From assembly GCF_012999535.1 (NCBI RefSeq), contig NZ_JABBWV010000009.1:206671-270670 (forward strand): a stretch of DNA of 64,000 bases, written 5' to 3'. How positions within the stretch are numbered: the stretch's first letter is position 1; the number at the start of each line of letters is the position of its first letter. The translations under genes were made by a program, and so were the position numbers. Shown one piece after another: positions 25,355 through 34,708 of this stretch. The notes below the pieces were generated by a model, which was not told the origin of the DNA, searched no databases, and worked only from the letters and a program-made list of their open reading frames with translations. This stretch comes from Microbispora sp. H11081. Its GTDB lineage: Bacteria; Actinomycetota; Actinomycetes; Streptosporangiales; Streptosporangiaceae.

Positions 25355-25410
25355 CAGTTACACCCTTGCGCTCTACGTTGTAACTGCCGAAAGCATACAC
25401 GCCAGTTACA
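25355..25410. promoter_or_regulatory. Three-site operator between CGNR regulator and methyltransferase
   Basis: The octamer CAGTTACA occurs at 25355-25362 and 25403-25410 and in inverted form (TGTAACTG) at 25379-25386. The starts are exactly 24 bp apart, so the sites alternate in orientation with even spacing. The array fills the 71 bp between the two divergent genes. It probably binds the CGNR regulator (autoregulation and control of the methyltransferase); this is inference. Confidence 0.6.
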
Positions 25411-25420
25411 TGGAGGCAGC

Positions 25421-26185
25421 ATGCTCACTCTGGACGTCGCCGCCCGGTGGATCGACCGCTGGGACCGCCAGCAGGAGGGCTACCTCCCCGACCGGGAGGA
25501 GCGGTTCACGGCGCTGATCGACGCGGTCGAGGCGGGCGTCGGCCGCCCGGACCCACTGGTGATCGACCTCGGCTGCGGACCCGGCTCGCTCTCGGCCCGC
25601 CTGCTCGCACGCCTGCCCCGGGCCACCGTCGTCGCGGTGGACACCGACCCCCTGCTGCTGTCGCTCGGCCGGGCCGCGTACGGCGACCGCGACGGCCTGC
25701 GCTTCGCCGACCTGGACCTGCGCGAACCGGGGTGGAGCCAGGCGCTCGGCCTCGACCGCCCCGCCGACGCGGCGGTGAGCACGACCGCCCTGCACTGGCT
25801 GGCCGAGCCGGACCTGCGGGCCGTGTACGCCGAACTGGCGGCCGTGCTGCGGACTGGCGGGCTGTTCCTCAACGGCGACCACCTGGTCTCCGAGGACGTC
25901 ACCCCCACGCTGGCCCGCCTGGAGCAGGCCGTGCACGAGAGCGAGGAGCGACGGCGCTTCGCCGAGGGCAGGCCGGAGGACTGGCGGCAGTGGTGGGACG
26001 CGATCACCGCCGACCCCGACCTCGCGGGCGTCGCAACACCCCGGCCGGCCACCACGTCGCACCACGGCTCGGAGTCGCTCCACCTGTCCACCCACGTCGA
26101 AGCCCTCCGCGCGGCGGGCTTCGGCGAGATCGGGACGCTCTGGCAGCGCGGCCACAACCGCCTGCTCTGCGCCGTGCGCCCGTAG
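25421..26185 (+). CDS. Class I SAM-dependent methyltransferase
   Basis: A 254-residue Rossmann-fold methyltransferase. Motif I is VIDLGCGPGSLSARLLARLP (about residues 47-66), motif II Asp in 'VVAVDTDP', post-motif 'FADLDLREPGW', and motif IV region 'VSTTALHWL'. These match small-molecule methyltransferases of the Methyltransf_25 type. GGAGG precedes the ATG by four bases. The gene is divergent from the CGNR regulator across the three-site operator and may be controlled by it. Substrate unknown. Confidence 0.82.
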   Translation: MLTLDVAARWIDRWDRQQEGYLPDREERFTALIDAVEAGVGRPDPLVIDLGCGPGSLSARLLARLPRATVVAVDTDPLLLSLGRAAYGDRDGLRFADLDLREPGWSQALGLDRPADAAVSTTALHWLAEPDLRAVYAELAAVLRTGGLFLNGDHLVSEDVTPTLARLEQAVHESEERRRFAEGRPEDWRQWWDAITADPDLAGVATPRPATTSHHGSESLHLSTHVEALRAAGFGEIGTLWQRGHNRLLCAVRP

Positions 26186-26250
26186 TCCGCAGGGACCTCC
26201 GGCGGGCCGCCTTCGGGTTTGCCCGCCGGATCGCCGGGGAGACGGACGCC

Positions 26251-27369
26251 ATGACACCGGTCGTGCTCACCGTCAACGCCGGCTCCAGCAGCCTGCAACT
26301 GCATCTGGTGCGCGACGACCGCGTCCTGCGCACCGAGCACAGCGAGCACGGCCCGGATCCCGCCGCGGCGGAGCGCACGCTGTCGGACTTCCTGGCCCGG
26401 GCGGACGCCGAGGTGACCGCCGTCGGCCACCGGCTCGTGCACGGCGGCGAGGCCGTACGCGCGCCGGTCGTGGCCGACGACGACGTGGTCAAGGCGGTGC
26501 GCGGATACGCCGATCTCGCCCCGTTGCACGTGCCGCCCGCGCTCGCGCTGGTGGAGGCGGCCCGGCGGGTGCTGCCGTCGGCGCCGCACGTGCTGTGTCC
26601 CGACACCGCCTTCCACGCGGGGCTGCCCGCCGCCGCCGCGACCTACGCCCTGCCCGCCGAGTGGCGGCGACGGTGGGGCCTTCGCCGTTACGGCTTCCAC
26701 GGGCTGTCGTACGCGTGGGCGGCCAGGCGGGCGGCCGAACTGCTCGGGCGGCCGGCCGGTGAGGTCAGTCTGGTCCTCACGCATCTCGGCGGCGGGTGCT
26801 CGGTCTGCGCCGTACGGGACGGCCGGAGCGTGGACACCTCGATGGGGTTCACGCCGCTGGAGGGCGTGCCGATGAGCAAGCGGTCGGGCAGCGTCGATCC
26901 CGGCATGCTCCTGTGGCTGCTGTCGGGCTCGCGCCTCACGCTCGACGAACTGCGCGAGGGGCTTGAGCACGACTCCGGCCTGCTCGGGCTCTCCGGTGGC
27001 CTGTCCGGCGACACCCGCGACCTGGTCGCCTCGAAGGAGGAGGCCGCCGCCCTGGCGCTCGGCGTGTTCGCCTACCGGGTGAGCCGCGAGATCGCCGCCG
27101 CCACCGCCGCGCTCGACCGGCTCGACGCGCTCGTGTTCACCGGCGAGATCGGCTGGGACCAGCCCGAGGTGCGCGAGGCGGTGTGCGGCGCGCTGTCGCT
27201 GCTCGGCGTGGAGCCGCCCGCCGTGACCGACGCCGACCGGGACCTCGTCGTCAGCCCGCCGGGCGCCCGCGTGCCGGTCCTCGTCGTACGGCCCCGGGAG
27301 GAGCTCCAGCTCGCCCGGGAGACACTCGCCGCGCTCGGCCGTTCCGCCGGTGTGGCCGGTCGGCCGTAG
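26251..27369 (+). CDS. ackA: Acetate kinase family protein
   Basis: A 372-residue ASKHA kinase, slightly short for AckA (about 400). It keeps NAGSSSLQ at the N-terminus, GHRLVHGGE (substrate Arg), PDTAFH (catalytic Asp), YGFHGLSY, VDTSMGFTPLEG, RSGSVDP (Arg), and a C-terminal REELQLARET with the conserved Glu. Two loops differ: HLGGGCS where the family has HLGNGxS, so an ATP-contacting Asn is Gly, and FTGEIGWDQ where the family has FTGGIGEN. Activity as acetate kinase is therefore probable but altered specificity is possible. No phosphotransacetylase or phosphoketolase gene is adjacent. Confidence 0.78.
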   Translation: MTPVVLTVNAGSSSLQLHLVRDDRVLRTEHSEHGPDPAAAERTLSDFLARADAEVTAVGHRLVHGGEAVRAPVVADDDVVKAVRGYADLAPLHVPPALALVEAARRVLPSAPHVLCPDTAFHAGLPAAAATYALPAEWRRRWGLRRYGFHGLSYAWAARRAAELLGRPAGEVSLVLTHLGGGCSVCAVRDGRSVDTSMGFTPLEGVPMSKRSGSVDPGMLLWLLSGSRLTLDELREGLEHDSGLLGLSGGLSGDTRDLVASKEEAAALALGVFAYRVSREIAAATAALDRLDALVFTGEIGWDQPEVREAVCGALSLLGVEPPAVTDADRDLVVSPPGARVPVLVVRPREELQLARETLAALGRSAGVAGRP

Positions 27370-27380
27370 AATCCGCGGGC

Positions 27381-28163
27381 ATGCGCATCTTCACCGTTGA
27401 CTCTTTCACCGACCGGCCGTTCCGGGGCAATCCCGCCGCGGTCTGCCTCCTCGACGAGACCGTGCCGGACGAGTGGATGCAGGCCGTGGCCGCCGAGATG
27501 CGTCACTCGGAGACGGCCTTCGTGCTGTCGCAGGGCGATGGTCCGTGCTCACTGCGCTGGTTCACCCCCGAGGTCGAGGTCGCGCTGTGCGGGCACGCCA
27601 CCCTGGCCACCGCGCACGTCCTCTACTCGCTGGGCGAGTCCGGGCGGCTGGAGTTCGCCACCAAGAGCGGCGTGCTCGCCACCGACCAGGAGGAGGGCGG
27701 CCTGATCACGATGGACTTCCCGGCGAACCCGGCCACGCCGTGCCCGCCCCCGGAGGGCCTCGCCGAGGCCCTCGGCGTCACCCCGCTGAGGACCGGGCGC
27801 AGCCGGTTCGACGTCCTGGTCGAGGTCGGGTCGGCCAAGGAGGTGCGGGCCGCGGACCCCGACATGGCGCGGCTGACCGAGGTCGACGCCAGGGGCGTCA
27901 TCGTGACGGCGCCGGGCGAGGGCGCCTCCGCCGACTACGTCTCCCGGTTCTTCGCGCCCCGGGTGGGCGTGCCCGAGGACCCCGTCACCGGCTCGGCGCA
28001 CTGCGTGCTCGCGCCGTACTGGTCCGCCGCGCTCGGCCGGGACACGCTCGTCGGGGAGCAGTTGTCGCGGCGCGGCGGGACCGTGCGCACGACCCTGCGC
28101 GGCGACCGGGTCGAACTCGCCGGGACGGCCGTGACCATCTGGTCCGGCGAGCTGGAGGTCTGA
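27381..28163 (+). CDS. PhzF family isomerase/epimerase-like protein
   Basis: A 260-residue protein with the two-domain diaminopimelate-epimerase fold of PhzF. Markers are 'IFTVDSFTDRPFRGNPAAVCLL' at the start, 'MRHSETAFVL' (catalytic Glu region), 'CGHATLATAHVLY', and 'DPVTGSAHCVLAPYW' in the second half. Members catalyse isomerisations or act in unknown small-molecule metabolism. It starts 11 bp after ackA, so the two genes are probably cotranscribed. The stop is 22 bp from that of the convergent CMD gene. Confidence 0.85.
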   Translation: MRIFTVDSFTDRPFRGNPAAVCLLDETVPDEWMQAVAAEMRHSETAFVLSQGDGPCSLRWFTPEVEVALCGHATLATAHVLYSLGESGRLEFATKSGVLATDQEEGGLITMDFPANPATPCPPPEGLAEALGVTPLRTGRSRFDVLVEVGSAKEVRAADPDMARLTEVDARGVIVTAPGEGASADYVSRFFAPRVGVPEDPVTGSAHCVLAPYWSAALGRDTLVGEQLSRRGGTVRTTLRGDRVELAGTAVTIWSGELEV

Positions 28164-28185
28164 CCGGAGGCCGAGTTCCCGATGG

Positions 28186-29196
28186 TCAGGACGTGGCCGC
28201 CACGGCGAGGGCGGCCTCGATCCGCCACACGGCGGTGATCGCCCCGAACGCCAGCAGTCGCACGAGGTCGGCGTCGGACCGCCCGCCCCCGGTCTCCCGC
28301 CAGGCGGCGACGTCGGCGTCGGTCACCCGGTAGGGCGCGAGGGCGGCCAGCAACGCGAGCCTGGCCGCGGGACGCTCCGCGGGCGCCACCCGCGCCAGTG
28401 GGCCGGACGGCCAGCCGGACAGAGCAGGATGCTCGCCGTCCCAGGCCGCGACGGCCTCCACGACCGCCTCACCCGCCGTGCCGCCCAGGAGGGCGGCCCC
28501 CTCCCCCGCCGTGGCGTGCAGCGCGGCGAACGCCGTCCCGATGGGCGTGCCCGCCGCCCAGGCCCTGACCCTGCCAGGCGGCAGCCCCCGCAGCAGGGGC
28601 AGCGCCTCGCCCACCGGCAGCCTGCGGCGCACCGTCCTGGCCATGGCCATGCCGCCCAGACCGCGGACGAGCCGCGACCGCTGCAGGCCGGCGGGCAGGA
28701 GGTCGTCGGTGAGCAGCGACGACACCATGCGGTTGATGAAGTGGAAGGCGAGGGCCGTGCCGATGTGCTCGGCCGCCTGATCCGGCGGGCACGGCGGCGC
28801 CTGTCCGGCCGTCGCCGTGCCGGTGGCCCAGTCGAACAGCCGCGCGTGCCCGGCATCGGACGGCCGCTCCCCCCGCGCCACGGTCTCGGCCAGCCGGTGC
28901 TCACCGGTCGCGTGCAGGAGCACGGTGTGCGCGTCCACGCAGAACGGGCACTTGTTGGCGAGCGAGACCCCGGCGGCGACGACCTCCTTGCCCGCCCGCG
29001 ACGCCCGGCCGGCGAGCAGCGACTCGCGCAGCACGGCCCAGGTGGCGGCCAGCACGTCCGGAGCCGGGGACAGCGTCATGAACAGCGGCATGCGGGCCAT
29101 GCCGAAGTCCCGGGCGATCTGGGCATACACCTCGGCCACCCTGCCGGTCGCGGCCTCCCTCGGCACCGGGGTCACATAGCGGTACGGCGTGGGCAT
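28186..29196 (-). CDS. Carboxymuconolactone decarboxylase/AhpD-like protein
   Basis: A 336-residue protein. Residues about 50-100 have the AhpD-like core with CPFCVDAH (Cys83, Cys86, His90), the thiol pair and histidine that give alkylhydroperoxidase activity in this family. A second half of about 200 residues is Ala-rich and helical and looks like a divergent repeat of the CMD fold without cysteines. GGGAGG precedes the ATG at suitable distance. Probable role in peroxide or thiol-redox defence. It is divergent from the two-component system (198 bp gap). Confidence 0.78.
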   Translation of the reverse strand: MPTPYRYVTPVPREAATGRVAEVYAQIARDFGMARMPLFMTLSPAPDVLAATWAVLRESLLAGRASRAGKEVVAAGVSLANKCPFCVDAHTVLLHATGEHRLAETVARGERPSDAGHARLFDWATGTATAGQAPPCPPDQAAEHIGTALAFHFINRMVSSLLTDDLLPAGLQRSRLVRGLGGMAMARTVRRRLPVGEALPLLRGLPPGRVRAWAAGTPIGTAFAALHATAGEGAALLGGTAGEAVVEAVAAWDGEHPALSGWPSGPLARVAPAERPAARLALLAALAPYRVTDADVAAWRETGGGRSDADLVRLLAFGAITAVWRIEAALAVAATS

Positions 29197-29394
29197 CCTG
29201 GCCTCCCCATCGGTCGTGCTGTCATGGGGCCCGATCCTGCCTGGCGCCGGCGTCCCCGGTCGTCGTACGGCGGGAGGCGTTCCGCGCCGCTCCCCGGAAC
29301 GGCGGCACGCGTGCGCCGTACTCCGGCGGGAGTAGCGCGGGATCGGTCCGGCGGGAGGAGGCGGCGCGAACCGGTCACGGTCTACGCTTCGCGC

Positions 29395-30717
29395 ATGGAC
29401 GGCGATCGCGGACGGCAGTCCTCCTCCGGCCCGCCCGCTACCCCGGACCGGACGGCGCCCCATGACGCGGGAACGCCGGACGGCCGGTCGGGCGCGCGGC
29501 GCCTCGCCGGGACGCACGCCTCGGACGTCGCGATCGCGGGCGCGGTGGCGGCGCTGCTCGTAGGCGGGACCCTGGTGCCCGGCGCGCCGAGCGGCCCCGC
29601 GCAGGTGGGGGTGGCCGGCTACCTGCTCCTGGTGGGCGGGGCCGCCGCCCTGGCGGTGCGGCGGACCGCGCCGGTGACCGCGCTCGTCGTCTCGGCGGCC
29701 TGCATGCTGGGCTATGCCCTGCGGGTGTCGCCCGAGACCCCGACCGCCTTCCCCGTGATCGTCGCCGTCTTCTCCGCCGCGAACGCGGGCCGGCGCGTGT
29801 GGGCGGCGTCGGCGAGCGCGGTCTACCTCGCCGGTGTCCTGCTCGTGGAGCTGTCGGACGTCGGCGCGCGGAGCCCGCGTGAGGAGGTCGACCGGGTCGG
29901 CCTGCTGCTCGGCTGGTTCGTCGCCGCCAACGTGGCGGGGGTCGTCTCGCGGCAGCGGCGGGCGTACCTGCGCCAGGCCGAGCAGCGCGCCGCCGAGGCT
30001 GAGCGGACCCGCGAGGAGGCCGCGCTGCGCCGGGCGGGCGAGGAGCGGCTGCGCATCGCCAGGGAGTTGCACGACTCGCTCACCCACAGCATCTCGATCA
30101 TCAAGGTGCAGGCCGGGGTGGCCGTCCACCTGGCGCGCAAGCGGGGCGAGGACGTGCCTCCCGCGCTGCTGGCCATCCAGGACGCGAGCGCGGACGCCAT
30201 GCGGGAACTGCGCGCGACGCTCGAGGTGCTGCGGGAGCCCGGCGACGACGACGCCTCCGGCACGGACAGGGCCGGCCGGATCGCCGAACTCGTCGAGCGG
30301 GCGCGGTCGGCGGGCGTGCCCGCGACGCTGGCGGTCACCGGCACACCCCACGCGCTGCCGCCCGAGGTCGACCTGGCCGCCTACCGGATCGTGCAGGAGG
30401 CGCTCACCAACGTGGCGCGGCACGCGGGCCCCGCCTCCGCGTCTGTGCACGTCGGCTACCGGCCCGGCGCCCTCGTCGTACGCGTCGAGGACGACGGCCC
30501 TGGCCTGCCCGGGGAGCCGTACGGCGCGCAGCGGCCCGGACCTGTTCGCACGGGCGTGGGACTCACCGGCATGCGGGAGCGGGTGACCGCGCTCGGCGGG
30601 CGGCTCCAGGCTGGTCCCGGGCCGGACGGCGGTTTCACCGTCCACGCCGAACTGCCGCTGCCGGCCGCGGCGACCGGGTCCGACGACGTGCCCACGGCCG
30701 AGGAGGGCGCGGCGTGA
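29395..30717 (+). CDS. NarL-type sensor histidine kinase
   Basis: A 440-residue membrane kinase. The N-terminal part has about five hydrophobic helices (residues 40-185). A coiled linker then leads to HisKA_3: RIARELHDSLTHSISIIKVQAG with the phosphorylated His near residue 225, and an HATPase_c with N-box YRIVQEALTNVARHAG, G1 VEDDGPGLPG and G2 'GVGLTGMRERV'. The stop overlaps the response regulator start by GTGA, so both are translated together. Signal unknown. Confidence 0.9.
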   Translation: MDGDRGRQSSSGPPATPDRTAPHDAGTPDGRSGARRLAGTHASDVAIAGAVAALLVGGTLVPGAPSGPAQVGVAGYLLLVGGAAALAVRRTAPVTALVVSAACMLGYALRVSPETPTAFPVIVAVFSAANAGRRVWAASASAVYLAGVLLVELSDVGARSPREEVDRVGLLLGWFVAANVAGVVSRQRRAYLRQAEQRAAEAERTREEAALRRAGEERLRIARELHDSLTHSISIIKVQAGVAVHLARKRGEDVPPALLAIQDASADAMRELRATLEVLREPGDDDASGTDRAGRIAELVERARSAGVPATLAVTGTPHALPPEVDLAAYRIVQEALTNVARHAGPASASVHVGYRPGALVVRVEDDGPGLPGEPYGAQRPGPVRTGVGLTGMRERVTALGGRLQAGPGPDGGFTVHAELPLPAAATGSDDVPTAEEGAA

Positions 30718-31388
30718 TCAGAGTGCTGCTCGTGGACGACCAGTCCCTCATCCGGGCCGGGTTCCGGGCGCTGCTCGACGCCGAGGAGGGCATCGAGGTG
30801 GTCGGCGAGGCGGGCGACGGCGAGCGGGGCCTGGCGCTGGCCGAGCGGCACCTGCCCGACATCGCGCTCGTGGACATCCAGATGCCCGTCATGGACGGCA
30901 TAGAGACGACCCGCCGCATCGCCGCCGACCCCCGCCTGGCCGCGACGCGGGTGGTGATCCTGACCAACTACGGGCTCGACCGGTACGTGTTCGACGCGCT
31001 GCGCGCGGGCGCGAGCGGGTTCCTGCTCAAGGACACCGAACCCGTGGAGCTACTCCAGGCGATCAGGGTCGCCGCGCGCGGCGACGCCCTGCTGTCCCCC
31101 GCCGTCACCCGCACGCTGATCAGCGAGTACGTCTCCCGCCCGCCGGAGGCCGTGCCGACGGCCTCCCTGGCGGAGCTCACGAACCGCGAACGGGAGGTCG
31201 TCGCCCTGGTCGCGCGCGGCCTCACCAACGAGGAGATCGCCGCGCACATGGTGATCAGCCCGTTCACCGCCAAGACCCACGTCAGCAGGGCGATGACGAA
31301 GCTGGGCGCGCGGGACCGCGCCCAACTCGTCGTGTTCGCCTACGAATCCGGCCTGGTGGTCCCCCGGGGTTCCGGCACGCCTCGCTGA
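30714..31388 (+). CDS. LuxR/NarL family response regulator
   Basis: A 224-residue response regulator. The receiver has acidic Asp8/Asp9, phospho-acceptor Asp54 (LVDIQMPVMDG), the conserved Thr ('VVILTNY') and Lys ('GFLLKDTEP'). The C-terminal LuxR helix-turn-helix is 'LTNREREVVALVARGLTNEEIAAHMVISPFTAKTHVSRAMTKLG' given by its start LTNREREV and recognition helix FTAKTHVSRAMTKLG. It pairs with the overlapping sensor kinase. Its stop lies 8 bp from that of metE. Confidence 0.92.
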   Translation: MIRVLLVDDQSLIRAGFRALLDAEEGIEVVGEAGDGERGLALAERHLPDIALVDIQMPVMDGIETTRRIAADPRLAATRVVILTNYGLDRYVFDALRAGASGFLLKDTEPVELLQAIRVAARGDALLSPAVTRTLISEYVSRPPEAVPTASLAELTNREREVVALVARGLTNEEIAAHMVISPFTAKTHVSRAMTKLGARDRAQLVVFAYESGLVVPRGSGTPR

Positions 31389-31396
31389 GCGAGGGC

Positions 31397-33625
31397 TCAG
31401 GCGTGCCGCGCACGCAGGCGGGCCGCCGCTTCCGCCACGTTGGCGAGCGCTGCCTCGACCTGCTCGTACGACCGGGTCTTCAGCCCGCAGTCGGGGTTCA
31501 CCCAGAGCCGCTCGGCAGGCACCGCCCGCAGCGCCTCCGTGAGCAGGCCCTCCACCTCGTCCACGCCCGGCACCCGGGGCGAGTGGATGTCGTAGACGCC
31601 GGGTCCGAGCCCACGGGAGAAGCCGCCGACCACGCCCAGCACGCGTCCCCGCGAGCGGGCCGACTCGATGCTCGTGACGTCGGCGTCGAGGGCGTCGATC
31701 GCGGCGAGGATCTGGTCGGCGTCGGAGTAGCACAGGTGGGTGTGGATCTGCGTGCGCTCGCTCGCGCCCGAGGTGGCCCATCGGTAGGCCGCGACGGCCC
31801 ACTCCAGGTAGGTGTCCTGCTCGGCCCGCCGCAGCGGCACCAGCTCCCGCAGGGCCGGCTCGTCGACCTGGATCACGCGGATGCCGGCCTCTTCCAGGTC
31901 TGCCACCTCCTCCCTGACGGCGTCGGCGACCTGGAGGACCACCTCGCGAAGCGGCAGGTCGTCGCGGACGAACGACCACGCCACGATCGTCACGGGGCCG
32001 GTGAGCATGCCCTTGACCGGCTTACTCGTGAGCGACTGCGCGAACCTCGCCCAGCGAACGGTGATCGGCTCGGACCGCCCCACGTCGCCGTGCAGGATCG
32101 GCGGGCGGGTGCAGCGCGAGCCGTACGACTGGACCCAGCCGTGCCGGGTGACGGCGAAGCCGTCGAGATGCTCGGCGAAATACTGCACCATGTCGTTGCG
32201 CTCCGGCTCGCCGTGCACGAGGACGTCCAGCCCGAGCCGCTCCTGCAGCGCGATCACCCGCTCGATCTCGGTGCGGACCACGCTCTCGTACGCCGCCTCG
32301 CCGATCTCCCCGGCCGCCAGCGCGGCCCTGGCCCCGCGCAGCGCTCCCGTCTGCGGGAACGAGCCGATCGTGGTGACAGGGAGAAGCGGCAGCTTGAGGT
32401 GTTCCGCCTGCGCCGCCGCCCGTACGGGGTAGGGGGCCCGGCCCTGCCCGGTCCGGCGTCCGTACGCGGGCGGACGGCCCTGGACCACGGATTCGCCGGG
32501 CAGATGAGAGCCGGGCAGGTGCGGGCCAGATGCGGCGGCGAGCAGGCGCGTCAGCCCGGCCACCTCGGCGACCTTCTGCTCGGCGAACGCCAGCCGCTCC
32601 CGCAGCGAGGGATCGAGACCGGTCTCCCGCTCCACGTCGTACGGCACGTGCAGCAGCGAGCACGACGTGCCCACCGCCACCCGGCCCGCGCGCTCCCGCA
32701 CCGCGAGCAGGGTGGCCAGGGCCCGGTCCGTGTCGGTGCGCCAGACGTCGCGGCCCGACACCACACCGGCGACGACCGTCTTGCCGGCCAGCGCCTCGAT
32801 CCCGTGGCCCGTGCCCCGGACGAGGTCCAGCGCGACGGCCTCGACCGGCGTCCCCGCCAGCACCGGCAACGCGTCGCCGAGATCCCCGAAGTAGGACGCC
32901 ACCAGCAGCGCGGGCCGGTGCTCCAGCCGTCCGAGCCGTCTGTACGCCGTTCCTGCCGCGGCCAGTTCGGCGGGGGTGCGGTCGGCGACCAGGGCGGGCT
33001 CGTCTAGTTGCACCCAGCCGACGCCCTCCGCGGCCAAGTCCGCCAGCAGCCGCGCGTACACCTCGACGACGTCGTCCAGCCGGTCGAGCGGGGCGAAGCC
33101 GTCAGGGCTGTCCGGGGAGGCCTGCGCCAGCAGCAGGAACGTCACCGGCCCGACCACCACCGGCCGGGTCTCCAGGCCCAGGGCGCGGGCCTCGCGCACC
33201 TCGGCCAGCGGCTTGGCCGCGTCGAGGGAGAAGACCGTCTCCGGACCGATCTCGGGGACGATGTAGTGGTAGTTGGTGTCGAACCACTTGGTCATGCGCA
33301 GCGGGGCGAGCCCGTCGGCGCCGCGGGCCATCGCGAAGTAGGTCGCCAGGTCGTCGGCCTGCCGGTAACGCTCCGGCACCGCCCCGAGCAGCACCGCCGT
33401 GTCGAGCACCTGGTCGTAGTAGGAGAAGGTGTTCGACGGCAGCCCGTCCAGGCCCAGCCCGGCGAGCCGCCGCCAGGTGTCCTCCCGCAGCGACCGTGCC
33501 GTGCTCTCCAGGTCTCGCCGGTCCGCGCGCCCCTCCCAGTACGCCTCCAGTGCCCGCTTCAGCTCCCGGTCCGGGCCGATCCGCGGATACCCCAGCACGG
33601 TCGACGCGGGAAAAGACGACGTCAT
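31397..33625 (-). CDS. metE: Cobalamin-independent methionine synthase MetE
   Basis: A 742-residue enzyme that moves a methyl group from 5-methyl-tetrahydrofolate(Glu)n to homocysteine. The N-terminal barrel starts '[20 protein letters not shown]' and contains '[14 protein letters not shown]'. The catalytic C-terminal barrel has '[18 protein letters not shown]', '[11 protein letters not shown]', '[10 protein letters not shown]', the zinc ligands in 'THLCYS' and 'NPDCGLKTR'. Length is normal. ATG 33625 has GAGGAG just upstream; the frame extends twelve codons further without a signal. No cobalamin riboswitch is seen in the 144 bp upstream. Confidence 0.95.
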   Translation of the reverse strand: MTSSFPASTVLGYPRIGPDRELKRALEAYWEGRADRRDLESTARSLREDTWRRLAGLGLDGLPSNTFSYYDQVLDTAVLLGAVPERYRQADDLATYFAMARGADGLAPLRMTKWFDTNYHYIVPEIGPETVFSLDAAKPLAEVREARALGLETRPVVVGPVTFLLLAQASPDSPDGFAPLDRLDDVVEVYARLLADLAAEGVGWVQLDEPALVADRTPAELAAAGTAYRRLGRLEHRPALLVASYFGDLGDALPVLAGTPVEAVALDLVRGTGHGIEALAGKTVVAGVVSGRDVWRTDTDRALATLLAVRERAGRVAVGTSCSLLHVPYDVERETGLDPSLRERLAFAEQKVAEVAGLTRLLAAASGPHLPGSHLPGESVVQGRPPAYGRRTGQGRAPYPVRAAAQAEHLKLPLLPVTTIGSFPQTGALRGARAALAAGEIGEAAYESVVRTEIERVIALQERLGLDVLVHGEPERNDMVQYFAEHLDGFAVTRHGWVQSYGSRCTRPPILHGDVGRSEPITVRWARFAQSLTSKPVKGMLTGPVTIVAWSFVRDDLPLREVVLQVADAVREEVADLEEAGIRVIQVDEPALRELVPLRRAEQDTYLEWAVAAYRWATSGASERTQIHTHLCYSDADQILAAIDALDADVTSIESARSRGRVLGVVGGFSRGLGPGVYDIHSPRVPGVDEVEGLLTEALRAVPAERLWVNPDCGLKTRSYEQVEAALANVAEAAARLRARHA

Positions 33626-33769
33626 CACGACTCCTCGTTCGTCGGACAGGACGCCACGCATCCTCTCCGCGCCGGACCCGCTCCCGCCCGATCCATTGCC
33701 GGTGCTTATGGATCAGCTCGCCGTCGTCCTGATAAGCCGCCGGCATTCATAAGCGGCGAGGCCGCACGG

Positions 33770-34621
33770 TCAGTGGGGGACGTCCATGCGCTGCGTGCCG
33801 ATCACCGACAGCAGCCGGAGCGCCTCCTCCGACGGCGAACCGGGCACGGCGGTGTAGATCACCATCTGCTGGTCGCGGTCGGCGATGTCGAGGACGTCGC
33901 AGTTGACGGTGACCTGGCCGACCATCGGGTGCGCGAAGGTCTTGCACAGAGTGCGTCCGCTCCCCACGTCGTGGGACCGCCACAGCCGCGCGAACTCGTC
34001 GCTCTTGGCGAGGAGCTCGTCCACCAGCTCGGTCACCTCGGGCGCGCCGGGGTAGCGAGCGGCGGCGGCCCGCAGGCGCCGGGCCGCGTGGCGGGCGAAC
34101 TCGTCGGCGTCGGAGGCCCCGTACAACCGCCGTCCCTCGTGGTGCGGCCCGATGAAGACGCGGCGCACCAGATTGCGGTCACGCGGCGGCAGGGCGGAGA
34201 AGTCCTCCATCAGGGCGGCGGCCAGGTCGTTCCAGGCGAGCACCTCCAGCGTCGCCGACGTCACGAACGCGGCGGTCTGCGGCAGCCTCCGCAGCAGGTC
34301 CAGGATGCTCTGCCGCACCTCGCGCGGGGGCCCGGGCGGCGCGGCGAGCGAGGCGCCGGCGAGGTGGTGGAGGTGGGTGCGCTCCACGTCCGACAGGCGC
34401 AGGGCCCGGGCCAGCCCCGACAGCACCTCGCCGGACGGACGCGGACCGCGGGCCTGCTCCAGCCGGGTGTAGTACTCGACCGAGATGAAGGCCAGCCGCG
34501 CCACCTCCTCACGACGCAGCCCGGGGGTGCGGCGCCGGGGCCCGGCGGGCAGTCCCACGTCGGCAGGGGTGATCCGCTCACGCCTGCTGCGGAGGAATTC
34601 GGCCAGTTCTCTACGGTCCAC
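33770..34621 (-). CDS. XRE family regulator with MmyB-like ligand domain
   Basis: A 283-residue regulator. The HTH (residues about 5-60) contains 'GLRREEVARLAFISVEYYTRLEQARGPRPS', reported here by LRREEVARLA and EYYTRLEQ. The C-terminal MLTR/MmyB-like domain has 'LEVLAWNDLAAALMEDF', 'RRVFIGPHHEGRRLY' and ends 'SEEALRLLSVIGTQRM'. Such regulators often bind a fatty acid-like ligand and control a divergent SDR gene, which is exactly the case here (SDR at 34709). GTG 34621 is chosen over an upstream start that gives an unusual N-terminus. Confidence 0.85.
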   Translation of the reverse strand: MDRRELAEFLRSRRERITPADVGLPAGPRRRTPGLRREEVARLAFISVEYYTRLEQARGPRPSGEVLSGLARALRLSDVERTHLHHLAGASLAAPPGPPREVRQSILDLLRRLPQTAAFVTSATLEVLAWNDLAAALMEDFSALPPRDRNLVRRVFIGPHHEGRRLYGASDADEFARHAARRLRAAAARYPGAPEVTELVDELLAKSDEFARLWRSHDVGSGRTLCKTFAHPMVGQVTVNCDVLDIADRDQQMVIYTAVPGSPSEEALRLLSVIGTQRMDVPH

Positions 34622-34708
34622 ACCTTTCAGTGTGCGCGAAGCGCGACGGCGATCCAGGTACAACCGGTGCCTGGATCGGCCGCGCGAGCCGGAGAAGGCT
34701 CAGATGCC

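Noticed and set aside
28429..29394. Extension of the sensor kinase frame upstream of 29395
   Set aside because: It is antisense to the AhpD-like gene; the ATG at 29395 begins the normal kinase N-terminus.
33626..33769. Cobalamin or SAM riboswitch upstream of metE
   Set aside because: Only 144 bp separate the genes and no conserved B12-box or S-box sequence is visible.
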